Shown in pieces: positions 36,455 to 44,609 of a stretch of DNA of 64,000 nucleotides. Numbering within the stretch: the stretch's first letter is position 1; each line of letters begins with the position of its first letter. The translations under genes and the position numbers were made by a program. The DNA lies in the NCBI RefSeq assembly GCF_001189235.2, contig NZ_LFIP02000008.1:1-64000 (forward strand). Reading direction: 5' to 3'. Origin of the DNA: Bradyrhizobium embrapense. Its GTDB lineage: Bacteria; Pseudomonadota; Alphaproteobacteria; Rhizobiales; Xanthobacteraceae. The notes below the pieces were generated by a model. It saw only the letters and a list, made by a program, of their open reading frames with translations. It did no database searches and was not told where the DNA came from.

Positions 36455-36889
36455 ATGAGGAAAGTGAGTTTGATCGGAGCTCTTGCTGCACTGTTGTTGG
36501 GATTGGCCGGCTTCAGCACACCGTCGCTGGCCGAAACCGGCTCGGTCGCCGTCATCTTCACCAAGGGTGGCTTCATCGTCGGTGTCGGAGGTGGCGAGGG
36601 CGTCTTGACCCTGCGCGGCAAGCACTATCCGTTCACGGTATCGGGCATGAGCGTCGGCTTCACGATCGGCGCCTCGACCACCAAGCTTGTCGGTCGCGCC
36701 TTCAACCTCAGAGGCCCCGCGTCGATCGAAGGCTCCTACAGCGCGGCAGGCGCCGGCGGGGCGATCGCCGCGGGTGCCGGCGGCGTGCAGTTGCAGAATG
36801 CCAATGGCGTGATCTTGCAGCTTAGCGGGCCCAAGGTGGGTGCCGAGGTATCGGCCGCGGTGGGCGGCGTTTCCATCCGCTTGAAATAG
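36455..36889 (+). CDS. Secreted glycine-rich hypothetical protein, paralogue A
   Basis: 144 residues with a signal peptide (ALLLGLAGFSTPSLA-ET), then a compact Gly-rich domain: FIVGVGGGEGVLTLRGKHY, SGMSVGFTIGAS and NANGVILQLSGPKVGAEV. The protein encoded at 44610-45041 has the same pattern over its whole length. The layout loosely recalls EipA/DUF1134 envelope proteins, but this is not established. GGAGG precedes the ATG. It follows the decarboxylase by 84 bases and may share its transcript. Confidence 0.78.
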   Translation: MRKVSLIGALAALLLGLAGFSTPSLAETGSVAVIFTKGGFIVGVGGGEGVLTLRGKHYPFTVSGMSVGFTIGASTTKLVGRAFNLRGPASIEGSYSAAGAGGAIAAGAGGVQLQNANGVILQLSGPKVGAEVSAAVGGVSIRLK

Positions 36890-36900
36890 GTCTGAAAGAC

Positions 36901-36923
36901 GAGGCCGCGCCCTGCGCGGCCTC
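36901..36923. terminator. Bidirectional hairpin between convergent genes
   Basis: GAGGCCGCGC and GCGCGGCCTC form a perfect ten-base stem with a three-base loop. It lies 12 bases after the paralogue A stop and 5 bases from the PPK2 stop. T-rich sequence follows on the plus side (atctttc). Confidence 0.75.
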
Positions 36924-36928
36924 ATCTT

Positions 36929-37729
36929 TCAATAGCGCTCTTCGACGAACTTCATCCCGCGCAGACCGGCTTGATCGTTGTAGCGACCCTTGTTGGAGCG
37001 TCTGGGCAGCTTGACTTTGTCGCGTTTGATCCGTCCGTGCGGAATTGTCTTCAGCAGAAACGAGATGCAGTTCAGCCGCGCCCGCCGCTTGTCGTCGGAG
37101 CGGATGATGTGCCAGGGCGCATGCTTCGAGCTCGTCGCCTTGAACATCAGATCGCGTGCCCGGGAATAATCGTACCAGCGCCGGTAGGATTCCGTGTCCA
37201 TCGGGCTCAGCTTCCATTGCCGCAGCGGATCGTCGATCCGGGCCCTGAAGCGGCGTTCCTGCTCGTCCATCCCGACCTCGAGCCACAGCTTGATCAGGAT
37301 GATGCCGCCCTCGATGATGTACTGCTCCATCTGCGGGCAAAGCGAGAGGAAGCGCTTGTGCTCCGCCGGCGTGCAGAATCCCATCACGTATTCGACGCCT
37401 GCGCGATTGTACCAGCTACGATCGAAGATCACGATCTCGCCGGCAGCCGGAAATTGCTGCATGTAGCGCTGGAGAAAGAGCTGGGTCTTTTCACGGTCAG
37501 ATGGTGCCGGGAGGGCCACCACGCGGAACACGCGCGGGCTGACCTTCTCGGTCAGGGCCTTGATGGTTCCGCCCTTGCCGGCCGCATCGCGTCCCTCGAA
37601 CAGGATGATGACCCTGAGCTTGTGAGTCTGCACCCATTCTTGCAGATGGCAGAGCTTGACCTGCAGCTTTTGCAGCTCTTCCTCATAATCCTTGCGCTTC
37701 ATCTTCTCTGCGGACTTGTCTTTCGCCAT
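36929..37729 (-). CDS. ppk2: Polyphosphate kinase 2 family protein
   Basis: 266 residues from ATG 37729 (MAKDKSAEKMKRKDY). Walker A is in LFEGRDAAGKGGTIKAL (about 45-60) and the Walker B/lid region in IVIFDRSWYNRAGVEYVMGF; both are the PPK2 signatures. PPK2 enzymes move phosphate between polyphosphate and nucleoside di- or monophosphates. It is read after the 150-residue gene at 37755, with a FixK-type box upstream of that pair. This suggests polyphosphate-based nucleotide supply when respiration is limited. Subclass is not assignable by eye. Confidence 0.93.
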   Translation of the reverse strand: MAKDKSAEKMKRKDYEEELQKLQVKLCHLQEWVQTHKLRVIILFEGRDAAGKGGTIKALTEKVSPRVFRVVALPAPSDREKTQLFLQRYMQQFPAAGEIVIFDRSWYNRAGVEYVMGFCTPAEHKRFLSLCPQMEQYIIEGGIILIKLWLEVGMDEQERRFRARIDDPLRQWKLSPMDTESYRRWYDYSRARDLMFKATSSKHAPWHIIRSDDKRRARLNCISFLLKTIPHGRIKRDKVKLPRRSNKGRYNDQAGLRGMKFVEERY

Positions 37730-37754
37730 CGATACCCGTCCGTCGTTTGAGCTC

Positions 37755-38207
37755 TTAGCCCCAGGCAATGACGATGCCGATGTCGCCGGGCATGCCACCG
37801 GGGTAGTCGACGACCTGGTAGCGGATGCGGTAGCCGCGCGGCTGCAGATAGTCCGCCCAGAGCTGGTATATTTCCTTGGGAATGCCCGTCAGCGTCTTCT
37901 CCCAGCCAGCCTCCATCTGATTGATGGCCCGCCCGTTGTCGGTGCACAGCGTGTTGGGGAAGCGATAGACCTGCACTTCAGTCAGTCCGTTGCGCATCGC
38001 GCGCTGAATCACGGTCGAGGCCAGCTTGACCTTCTCGTCCTCGCTGAGGCCGGACGGCTTGCTCAACCGCTCGATCAGGGCGCGCTTCTCGGCCTCAACA
38101 GCCGCCGCGCGCTTGGCATGCTCCTCTGCCTTTTCCGTTTCCTTGAGCGCTGCCTGCCTCTGGATCTCGTGCGCATTCGGGATCAGGTCATCGATTTTCT
38201 CTCGCAT
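37755..38207 (-). CDS. Hypothetical protein with N-terminal coiled coil
   Basis: 150 residues from ATG 38207, with GGAGA upstream. The first half is charged and helical (ETEKAEEHAKRAAAVEAEKRAL, likely coiled coil). The second half is a compact domain with VQVYRFPNTLCTDNGRAINQ and a C-terminal PGDIGIVIAWG. No signal peptide, so cytoplasmic. No family recognised. It is first in a two-gene operon with ppk2, 69 bases from a FixK-type box, so it may modify PPK2 or belong to the same stress response. Confidence 0.75.
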   Translation of the reverse strand: MREKIDDLIPNAHEIQRQAALKETEKAEEHAKRAAAVEAEKRALIERLSKPSGLSEDEKVKLASTVIQRAMRNGLTEVQVYRFPNTLCTDNGRAINQMEAGWEKTLTGIPKEIYQLWADYLQPRGYRIRYQVVDYPGGMPGDIGIVIAWG

Positions 38208-38275
38208 GGCTGGGGTCTCCTGGGCCCGATCTTCCACCGTGCCTGCGAACGGTAGGGGCGAGCCGACCAGCTTCC

Positions 38276-38289
38276 TTGATCCAGATCAA
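38276..38289. promoter_or_regulatory. FixK/FNR-type box in a divergent promoter
   Basis: TTGATCCAGATCAA, centred between the ppk2 operon (start 38207, minus) and the membrane-fusion operon (start 38363, plus). At about 70 bases from each start, it could serve both directions. Confidence 0.8.
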
Positions 38290-38362
38290 GCAAGCGCGGT
38301 AGGATGATCAGCAGTGTCGATCAAGATTTGCCTGCGTTTATGTTGCAACCGGGAGACTTGGC

Positions 38363-38806
38363 TTGAACGAACAAATCCATCCGGCAGCCCCGCATCATCT
38401 GCCGTTCTTCATTCCCGGCGCCGACGGGTCGGATACCCTGATGGTGGTGATGGGCATCTTCCTTGTAGCGACTGTCCTGTGGGTCGGCACGCTCTACTGG
38501 AAACTGCACAGCCTGCCGGAGCGCATGGCGCACAAAAGCCAGAAGCTTCAGTTTGAATTCGTCGCCGTCCTCGGCCTGATATCGCTTTTCACCCACATGC
38601 ATATCTTCTGGATCGCCGGCCTGCTGCTGGCACTCATCGACCTGCCGGATTTCGGCACGCCGATCCGCAGCATTGCCGGCTCCGTCGAGCGCATCGCTGA
38701 TGCCACGCCGGGCGCGCCCGCTGCCGAACCGGAATCCGAAGCCGCATCTGACAGCAGCCCCGACGCCCGGACGCGCTCGAAGCAGGAGGTGCACGACCAT
38801 GCTTGA
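38363..38806 (+). CDS. Small two-helix inner-membrane protein
   Basis: 147 residues from a TTG start with GGGAGA nine bases upstream. Two hydrophobic helices (about 25-45 and 65-90, the latter with FTHMHIFWIAGLLLAL) and an acidic, Ala/Pro-rich cytoplasmic tail. It overlaps the following HlyD-like gene by eight bases. The arrangement resembles the E. coli yiaW-yiaV pair, where a small membrane protein accompanies a membrane-fusion protein. The function is unknown. Confidence 0.72.
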   Translation: MNEQIHPAAPHHLPFFIPGADGSDTLMVVMGIFLVATVLWVGTLYWKLHSLPERMAHKSQKLQFEFVAVLGLISLFTHMHIFWIAGLLLALIDLPDFGTPIRSIAGSVERIADATPGAPAAEPESEAASDSSPDARTRSKQEVHDHA

Positions 38807-40031
38807 GCTCATGATCTGCTCGCTGGTGACGATCCTGCCGGATTACCTCTACCGCCGCTATCGGCAAGGCAAGCGGTTCGGCAAGGAGATCACGTTCTTT
38901 TCCGTCTGGTACGAACTGAGATGGGGGATCACCGGCTGCCTGATGCTTACGATCTCGCTGATCACGATGATCTTCTACTTCCATCCATCGACAACCTCCG
39001 CGGCGATCTACTTCAGGACCGTGCCGATCCTGCCCGAAGGTTCCGGCCGGGTCGTCGAGGTCAATGTCGACTTCACCGCGCCGGTGAAGAAGGGCGATGT
39101 CCTGTTCCGGCTCGATAGTTCGAAGCAAGAGGCTGCCCTCGAGACAGCCAAGCGGAAGGTCGCCGAAGTCGACGCGTCGCTGGTCTCGGCGCAGGCCGAC
39201 GTCGTCAAGGCGGATGCTCAGATCGGGGAGGCGAAAGCATCCTTGCAGCAAGCCAAGGATGAACTGGACGTGAAGAGCGAATTGCAGCGCCGCAATCCGG
39301 GCATCGTGCCGCAACGGGACATCGAAAAGCTGCAGGTGCTGGTTGACCAGCGGCAATCCGGCGTCGACGCGGCCAATGCCGTCAAGGAATCGGCGGCGTT
39401 GCGCGTCTCCACGTTGTTGCCGGCCGAGAAGGCGAGCGCCGAGGCCGCGCGCGCGCAAGCGCAAGTGGATCTCGACAAGACCTTCGTCCGTGCCGGCGTC
39501 GACGGCCGCGTCGAGCAATTTCTGGTTCGCCCCGGGGACCTCGTCGCCCAGATCATGCGGCCGGCCGGAATCATGATACCGGACGAAGCGGGCCGCAACA
39601 GGTTGCAGGCGGGCTTCGGGCAGATCGAGGCCCAGGTGATGAAGCCCGGCATGGTCGCTGAAGCCGCCTGCATGTCGAAACCCTGGGTGATCATCCCGCT
39701 GGTTGTCACCAGCGTGCAGGATTTCATCGCCGCCGGTCAGTTTCGGTCCAGCGAGTTGTTGGTCGACCCGCAGAACCTGCAAAAGCCGGGTTCGATCCTC
39801 GTGTTCCTTGAGCCGCTCTACAAGGGTGGCCTTGACGGCGTCACACCGGGCAGCAGTTGCATCGTCAATGCCTACACCAGCAACCATGACGTGATTGCCG
39901 ATCCGAAAACCGGCGCGTTGAAGGGTTTTGCCCTCCACGCCGTCGACGCGACCGCACTCGTTCATGCACTGCTGCTTCGGATCCAGGCTCTGCTGCTGCC
40001 GATCCAGACGCTGGTGCTCGGTGGTCACTGA
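38799..40031 (+). CDS. HlyD/EmrA-type membrane-fusion protein (YiaV-like)
   Basis: 410 residues. N-terminal membrane anchor (about 37-60, CLMLTISLITMIFYF); first half of a biotinyl-lipoyl hairpin (EGSGRVVEVNVDFTAPVKKGDVLFRLD); a long alpha-helical coiled region (about 105-225); the returning lipoyl half (DKTFVRAGVDGRVEQFLVRPGD); and a beta-barrel segment. AGGAGGT precedes ATG 38799. No outer-membrane factor or inner-membrane pump gene is adjacent, so the partner must be elsewhere or the small upstream protein suffices. It is under the divergent FixK-type box. Confidence 0.88.
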   Translation: MLELMICSLVTILPDYLYRRYRQGKRFGKEITFFSVWYELRWGITGCLMLTISLITMIFYFHPSTTSAAIYFRTVPILPEGSGRVVEVNVDFTAPVKKGDVLFRLDSSKQEAALETAKRKVAEVDASLVSAQADVVKADAQIGEAKASLQQAKDELDVKSELQRRNPGIVPQRDIEKLQVLVDQRQSGVDAANAVKESAALRVSTLLPAEKASAEAARAQAQVDLDKTFVRAGVDGRVEQFLVRPGDLVAQIMRPAGIMIPDEAGRNRLQAGFGQIEAQVMKPGMVAEAACMSKPWVIIPLVVTSVQDFIAAGQFRSSELLVDPQNLQKPGSILVFLEPLYKGGLDGVTPGSSCIVNAYTSNHDVIADPKTGALKGFALHAVDATALVHALLLRIQALLLPIQTLVLGGH

Positions 40032-40055
40032 CGGGCGCGAACAGGGAGACTGCAG

Positions 40056-40469
40056 ATGAAGCCGGACGGCAAGCTTCGCGCAATCGTGGTGGCGGGCATG
40101 ATCTTCGCACTGCCGGATCATTCGCTCGCGTTCGATCTCGCCGGCGCTTGGGCCACGAGCGCGAACCAATGCGGCAAGGTGTTCGCCCGCAAGGGCAGGG
40201 CAAACCAGGTCACGTTCACGAATTTCTCCGGGGTCTATGGCGGCGGCTTCATCGCAGAGGCCGATCGCCTGAGGGGCAAGTTCGAGAACTGCAAGATCAA
40301 ATCGCGCAAAGATGACGGCAAGGACATCAATATCATCGTGGGTTGCGCTTCGGGGATCATGGTGTCCAACGTGCAGTTCTTCCTCAAGGTCGTCGACGAC
40401 GACACCATCACGCGCGAGTTTCCGGGTATCGAGGGGATGCAGGTCTCCTATTATCGCTGCAAGCTCTAG
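40056..40469 (+). CDS. Secreted hypothetical protein
   Basis: 137 residues with a signal peptide (VVAGMIFALPDHSLA-FD) and a mature domain with AGAWATSANQCGKVF, three more cysteines and a C-terminal VSYYRCKL. The four cysteines could form two disulfides. GGGAGA precedes the ATG, 25 bases after the membrane-fusion gene, so it probably belongs to that operon. No family recognised. Confidence 0.72.
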   Translation: MKPDGKLRAIVVAGMIFALPDHSLAFDLAGAWATSANQCGKVFARKGRANQVTFTNFSGVYGGGFIAEADRLRGKFENCKIKSRKDDGKDINIIVGCASGIMVSNVQFFLKVVDDDTITREFPGIEGMQVSYYRCKL

Positions 40470-40563
40470 CGGCATGCAGCCTTTGACCAAATTCCGCGGC
40501 CCGATATGATTGAGCGTTGTGAAGCAAAATCCGATCAACATCGGATTGACCGAGTAGCGCGCC

Positions 40564-41889
40564 GTGGATCCGAGCAATTTGCCAAGGTCGTTGCGCATCG
40601 CCCTGGTCGCCGGGCTCGTGCTGATGCTCGCGGGGGCCACTTTGTTGGCCTATCGCTGGTATCTTCGGCCGACAACGCTCACGGTGGCGGTCGGTTCGCT
40701 CGATGGCGAGGCGAACAAGCTCGTTTCGGCGATCGCCGGCAAGCTCACGGAGTCGAAGGCCACGGTCCGGCTTCGCCTGGTCCAGACCACGGGGCCGCTC
40801 GAGTCTGCCGCTGCGTTCGCGTCCGGAAAGGTTGATCTCGCGGTGGTGCGTGGCGATGTCGGCGACCTGTCACAGGCCCAGGCCGTGACCGTGCTGGCCC
40901 ATGCCGCCGTGCTGATCGTTGCTCCGCCCGGGGTTTCGATATCTGACGTGACGGAGCTGAAGCGCACCACGCTCGGCGTGATCGGGGTCGACACCAATCA
41001 GAAGCTGATCAAGGTGTTGTCGGGCGAATACGATCTTGCGCGCGCAGGCGTGACGTTCAAGCCGCTTCTGCCCTCGGACGCGCGCCGGGCGCTGGAAACT
41101 AAGGAAGTCCGCGCCATCCTGCTCGTGATTCCTCTGACCGAGAAATATCTGTCCCTCCTGCGGAGCGTTGTCCCGCACACATCGCGAACCGGCCCCGTGA
41201 TGATTGCCATCGAGTCCGCGGGCGCGATTGCAGAAAAGGAGCGCGCCTACGAAAGCTTTGACGTGCCAAAGGGAACATTGCGGGGCTCGCCGCCAATTCC
41301 TCCCGATGACCTGACGACACTGCGGACCTCATTCTACCTGGTGGCGCAGAAGACGCTCGGCAACGACCTGATCGGCGACCTGACTCAGTCGATCATGACC
41401 GCACGGCACGATCTGCTTGCTGAATTGCCCGGGCTGGCGCAGATCGTGACGCCCGACACCGACGCGGACGCCTACATCCCCGTACATCCAGGCGCTGCCG
41501 CGTTCTACGAAGGGACCCGGGAGAGCTTTCTCGATCAATGGGGAAATGCGATTTTCCTGGCGCCGATGATCGCTGGGGGCCTTGCATCGGTGCTTGCCGC
41601 CGCCTGGAAATTTCTCCGGCCGGCCGAGACCCCGAGCCGCAAGGAAGCGCTCGACATGCTTTATGCGCTGGGACCTCGGATCCGCGCGGCCGAGCATGTG
41701 CCGGAACTGGAAGAGATCGAGCGGGAAATCGACCAGGTGCTGCGGATGCAGCGCAGCCAGCCGGTCGGGGACGACAAGGGCGAGCGTGCCGTCACCGCGG
41801 TGAACGTTGCGGCCCATCGGCTCGAAAGTCTGATCCACGATCGCCGCGCCCATCTTGCGTTGCGGCAAGCGGACCAGGTCGGAAGCTGA
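40564..41889 (+). CDS. TAXI-type TRAP solute-binding protein, membrane-anchored
   Basis: 441 residues from GTG 40564. An uncleaved-looking N-terminal helix (VAGLVLMLAGATLLAYRWYL) is followed by a TAXI-like binding domain (about 38-310, with FASGKVDLAVVRGDV). A second hydrophobic helix lies near 325-350 (IFLAPMIAGGLASVLAA) and a cytoplasmic helical tail completes it. Ordinary TAXI proteins are secreted and work with a fused TRAP permease; none is encoded nearby. This protein may sense or present a ligand to another membrane partner. It precedes the DUF3300 gene but is separated from it by a FixK-type box. Confidence 0.8.
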   Translation: MDPSNLPRSLRIALVAGLVLMLAGATLLAYRWYLRPTTLTVAVGSLDGEANKLVSAIAGKLTESKATVRLRLVQTTGPLESAAAFASGKVDLAVVRGDVGDLSQAQAVTVLAHAAVLIVAPPGVSISDVTELKRTTLGVIGVDTNQKLIKVLSGEYDLARAGVTFKPLLPSDARRALETKEVRAILLVIPLTEKYLSLLRSVVPHTSRTGPVMIAIESAGAIAEKERAYESFDVPKGTLRGSPPIPPDDLTTLRTSFYLVAQKTLGNDLIGDLTQSIMTARHDLLAELPGLAQIVTPDTDADAYIPVHPGAAAFYEGTRESFLDQWGNAIFLAPMIAGGLASVLAAAWKFLRPAETPSRKEALDMLYALGPRIRAAEHVPELEEIEREIDQVLRMQRSQPVGDDKGERAVTAVNVAAHRLESLIHDRRAHLALRQADQVGS

Positions 41890-41906
41890 GCGAGCTGGCG
41901 CTTTCC

Positions 41907-41920
41907 TTGATCTCGATCAA
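41907..41920 (+). promoter_or_regulatory. FixK/FNR-type box
   Basis: TTGATCTCGATCAA, 55 bases before the DUF3300-S74 ATG (41976) and 18 bases after the TAXI stop. It probably drives the DUF3300/DUF2950/paralogue B operon. Confidence 0.8.
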
Positions 41921-41975
41921 GGGGCGGACGTGGCCGTGCCCGATGCTGTCGACCGTCGTGTCGATGGAGGTGGCC

Positions 41976-43661
41976 ATGTTCCGTTGGGGCAAGACCCTGC
42001 TTGCGGTTGCGCTGGTGTCGGTGACATCAGTTGCGGTAGTCGCGCAAACCGCTGACAAGCCGCCGGTCCAGGCCAGCCAGCCGACCGCGGCAGCGGCGCA
42101 GCCGGCTGATCAGTTGCTGAAGCCCGAGCAGCTGGAAGCACTGGTGGCGCCGATCGCGCTCTATCCGGACTCGCTGCTCGCCAACGTATTGGCGGCTTCG
42201 ACCTATCCGCTGGAGGTGGTGCAGGCCGATCGCTGGCTGAAGGAGCGCAAGAGCCTGAAAGGCGACGCGCTGAAGGCCGAGGTCGAGAAGCAAGCTTGGG
42301 ATGACAGCGTCAAGGCGCTTGCGAGCACCGCCGACGTGCTCGCGATGATGAGCGACAAGATCGACTGGACGAAGAATCTCGGCGATGCGGTGCTGGCCCA
42401 GCAGGCCGACGTGATGGACGCGATCCAGCGCCTGCGCAGCAAGGCGCAGGCGAACAACAAGCTGGTGACAACCAAGCAGCAGAAGGTCAGCGTCCAGACC
42501 CAGGAGAACAAGCAGGTCATCGTTATTGAGCAGACCGATCCGGACACGGTCTACGTGCCGTATTACGATCCCGCTACTGTCTACGGCACCTGGCCTTACG
42601 CTGAATACCCGCCGTACTATTTCGGCTATCCGTCCTATATCGGTGCCGGTGTCATCGCGGCAGGCCTGGCCTTCGGCACAGGATGGGCGATCGGACGCTG
42701 GGGCAATTACTGGGGCGGCGGCTGCAACTGGGGCAATCGCAACGTCTATGTCAATCACCGGACCGCCAACATCGCAAATGGCTGGCAGCACAATTCCGCG
42801 CATCGCCAGGGCGTTCGCTACAACAACAGCAGTGTGCAGCAGCGCTTCGGCGGCAACACCAACCGGGCCGGTGTCAGCGACCGGATGAACTACCGCGGCC
42901 GCGACGGTCAGCAGGTCCTCAACCCCGGCGGCGATCGGCAAGGCGCGGACCGCGCAGGCGACCGGGCGGGAGACCGCGGTGGTGATCGCGGCGGAGACCG
43001 TGCAGGTGATCGTGCCGGAGATCGTGGAGGCGATCGCGCCGGAGATCGTGCCAAGGGTGGCGACCGTGCCGGTGCAACCGATCGTGCCAAGGGTGGCGAC
43101 CGCAGGGGGACCAGCAACAAGGGCGGTGGCGATCGCGCAAAGGCCGCCAACCGAGGCAATACGGGCAATCGCGCGGCTGCGGCAAACCGTGGCGGCGGTG
43201 GGAACCGCGGCGGTGCCATGAACGTGTCGTCCGGACGGGCAGCTGCGGCGGCGTCGGCGCGCGGGCGATCGAGCATGGCCAGCATGCCGCGCGGCGGCGG
43301 CGCAAGCTTCGCCGGCCGCGGTGGCGGCGGAGGTGGTTTTCGAGGCGGTGGAGGAGGTGGTGGCTTCCGTGGCGGCGGGGGTGGACGGCGTTCCGACATC
43401 GCGCTCAAGCACGATATCGAGCTGCTTGGATATCTCGCCAACGGCCTCGGCTATTACCGTTTCAGCTATCTCGGCAGCAGCAAAGCCTATGTCGGCGTGA
43501 TGGCACAGGAAGTCGAGCAAGCAATGCCGGCGGCGGTGACACGCGGCGCCGACGGCTATCTCAGGGTCTATTACGACAAGCTCGGGCTCAAATTCCGCAG
43601 CTACCACGACTGGCTTGCCGCCGGTGCCAAGATTCCATCTCCGTCGGAGGCTTCACGATGA
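41976..43661 (+). CDS. DUF3300 protein fused to a C-terminal peptidase S74-like chaperone domain
   Basis: 561 residues from ATG 41976 (GGAGG six bases upstream). Signal peptide (to VVAQTA, about 25). DUF3300 domain (about 48-270) with LVAPIALYPDSLLANVLAASTYP and DTVYVPYYDPATVYG. Then a hydrophobic glycine helix, an Asn-rich stretch, a long low-complexity GDRAGDRGGD and Gly-rich linker (about 310-470), and a final domain matching the intramolecular chaperone of phage tailspikes and endosialidases: SDIALKHDI with the Ser/Lys dyad (Ser473, Lys478), YVGVMAQEVEQAMP, DGYLRVYYDKL. S74 domains trimerise and self-cleave in phage fibres, so this may be a secreted trimeric fibre. Its role is unknown. 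Confidence 0.88.
   Translation: MFRWGKTLLAVALVSVTSVAVVAQTADKPPVQASQPTAAAAQPADQLLKPEQLEALVAPIALYPDSLLANVLAASTYPLEVVQADRWLKERKSLKGDALKAEVEKQAWDDSVKALASTADVLAMMSDKIDWTKNLGDAVLAQQADVMDAIQRLRSKAQANNKLVTTKQQKVSVQTQENKQVIVIEQTDPDTVYVPYYDPATVYGTWPYAEYPPYYFGYPSYIGAGVIAAGLAFGTGWAIGRWGNYWGGGCNWGNRNVYVNHRTANIANGWQHNSAHRQGVRYNNSSVQQRFGGNTNRAGVSDRMNYRGRDGQQVLNPGGDRQGADRAGDRAGDRGGDRGGDRAGDRAGDRGGDRAGDRAKGGDRAGATDRAKGGDRRGTSNKGGGDRAKAANRGNTGNRAAAANRGGGGNRGGAMNVSSGRAAAAASARGRSSMASMPRGGGASFAGRGGGGGGFRGGGGGGGFRGGGGGRRSDIALKHDIELLGYLANGLGYYRFSYLGSSKAYVGVMAQEVEQAMPAAVTRGADGYLRVYYDKLGLKFRSYHDWLAAGAKIPSPSEASR
42929..43110 (+). repeat. In-frame imperfect repeat coding GDR(A/G)-type units
   Basis: Twelve- and fifteen-base units coding GDRA, GDRG and AKGGDRA recur inside the DUF3300-S74 gene. 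They make a flexible, Arg/Asp-balanced linker. The unit number may vary between strains by slippage. Confidence 0.85.
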
Positions 43662-44590
43662 CAGGCACTTCGTACTTGCGATTGGATCGCCTGGCTTTGA
43701 TCGGCATCACGGTGGTAGCGGCATTCGTCTTGCTGCTAGCTCCGGCTCGCGCTCAGCAAGGCTTCCCCAATCCGGAAGATGCGGCATCGGCGCTGGCAGC
43801 GGCCGTCAAGGCCGGTACGAGCCGGGCCATGCTGAAGGTGCTGGGTCGCGATGCTGCCGACATCATCGAGTCCGGCGACGATGTCGCCGACGCCAATGCG
43901 CGAGAGCGCTTCCTGTCGGCCTACGACGCCAGGCACTCGATCAAGGCCGACGGCAACAAGAAGGCCACCCTGATACTGGGGCCGGACGATTTCCCGTTCC
44001 CGATCCCCCTCGTCAACAATCAGGACGGCTGGAGTTTCGACGCGGCTGCGGGACGTCGCGAAATCCTCTACCGCAGGATCGGCCGCAACGAGCTTGCGGC
44101 GATCCAGACTTGTCTCGCCTATGTCGACGCGCAGAATGAATATGCCGAGAAGGATCGCGGCGAGGGCGTGGGCACCTATGCCCAGCGCATCGTCAGCAGG
44201 CCGGGCAAGACCGACGGATTGTTCTGGCGCGACGACAAGGATCCGAGCCCGCTCGGTGAGCTGGCGGCCCAGGCCGCGGCGGAAGGCTACAAGGTCGGCG
44301 AGCAGGCCGAGCCGTACCACGGATACTACTATCGCATCCTGAAGGCCCAGGGCTCCGATGCCCCGGGCGGTGCGCTGAACTATGTCGTGAAGGGCAAGAT
44401 GATCGGTGGATTTGCACTGGTCGCCTGGCCCGCCGAGTACGGCAATTCCGGCGTCATGACGTTCCTGGTCAACCACGCAGGCATTGTCTACCAGAAGGAC
44501 CTCGGCCCACGCACCGATTTTCTCGCCAAGCGCATGATCGCTTTCGATCCGGATCACACCTGGAAGAAAGTGGATCTTACCAATCCTTGA
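43658..44590 (+). CDS. DUF2950 family secreted protein
   Basis: 310 residues. Signal peptide (to APARAQ, about 33), then a DUF2950 domain with NPEDAASALAAAVKAG, FLSAYDARHSIK, RRIGRNELAAIQTCLAYVDAQNEYA, HGYYYRIL and GGFALVAWPAEYGNSGVMTF. DUF2950 genes are commonly found beside DUF3300 genes, as here, where the ATG overlaps the previous TGA (ATGA). The two proteins probably act together in the periplasm or cell surface. No catalytic function is established. Confidence 0.92.
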   Translation: MTGTSYLRLDRLALIGITVVAAFVLLLAPARAQQGFPNPEDAASALAAAVKAGTSRAMLKVLGRDAADIIESGDDVADANARERFLSAYDARHSIKADGNKKATLILGPDDFPFPIPLVNNQDGWSFDAAAGRREILYRRIGRNELAAIQTCLAYVDAQNEYAEKDRGEGVGTYAQRIVSRPGKTDGLFWRDDKDPSPLGELAAQAAAEGYKVGEQAEPYHGYYYRILKAQGSDAPGGALNYVVKGKMIGGFALVAWPAEYGNSGVMTFLVNHAGIVYQKDLGPRTDFLAKRMIAFDPDHTWKKVDLTNP

Positions 44591-44609
44591 ACGAGGAGGA
44601 GCTGCCGCG

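Noticed and set aside
38634..40640. 668-codon minus-strand frame over the membrane-fusion and secreted-protein genes
   Set aside because: Opposes three well-supported genes; composition typical of a GC-rich shadow frame.
42929..43380. Possible CRISPR array or tandem DNA element
   Set aside because: Units are short, in frame, unequal and code Gly/Asp/Arg; there are no spacers of constant length.
42027..43607. 526-codon minus-strand frame under DUF3300-S74
   Set aside because: Ala/Val/Arg shadow of the repetitive linker and DUF3300 domain.
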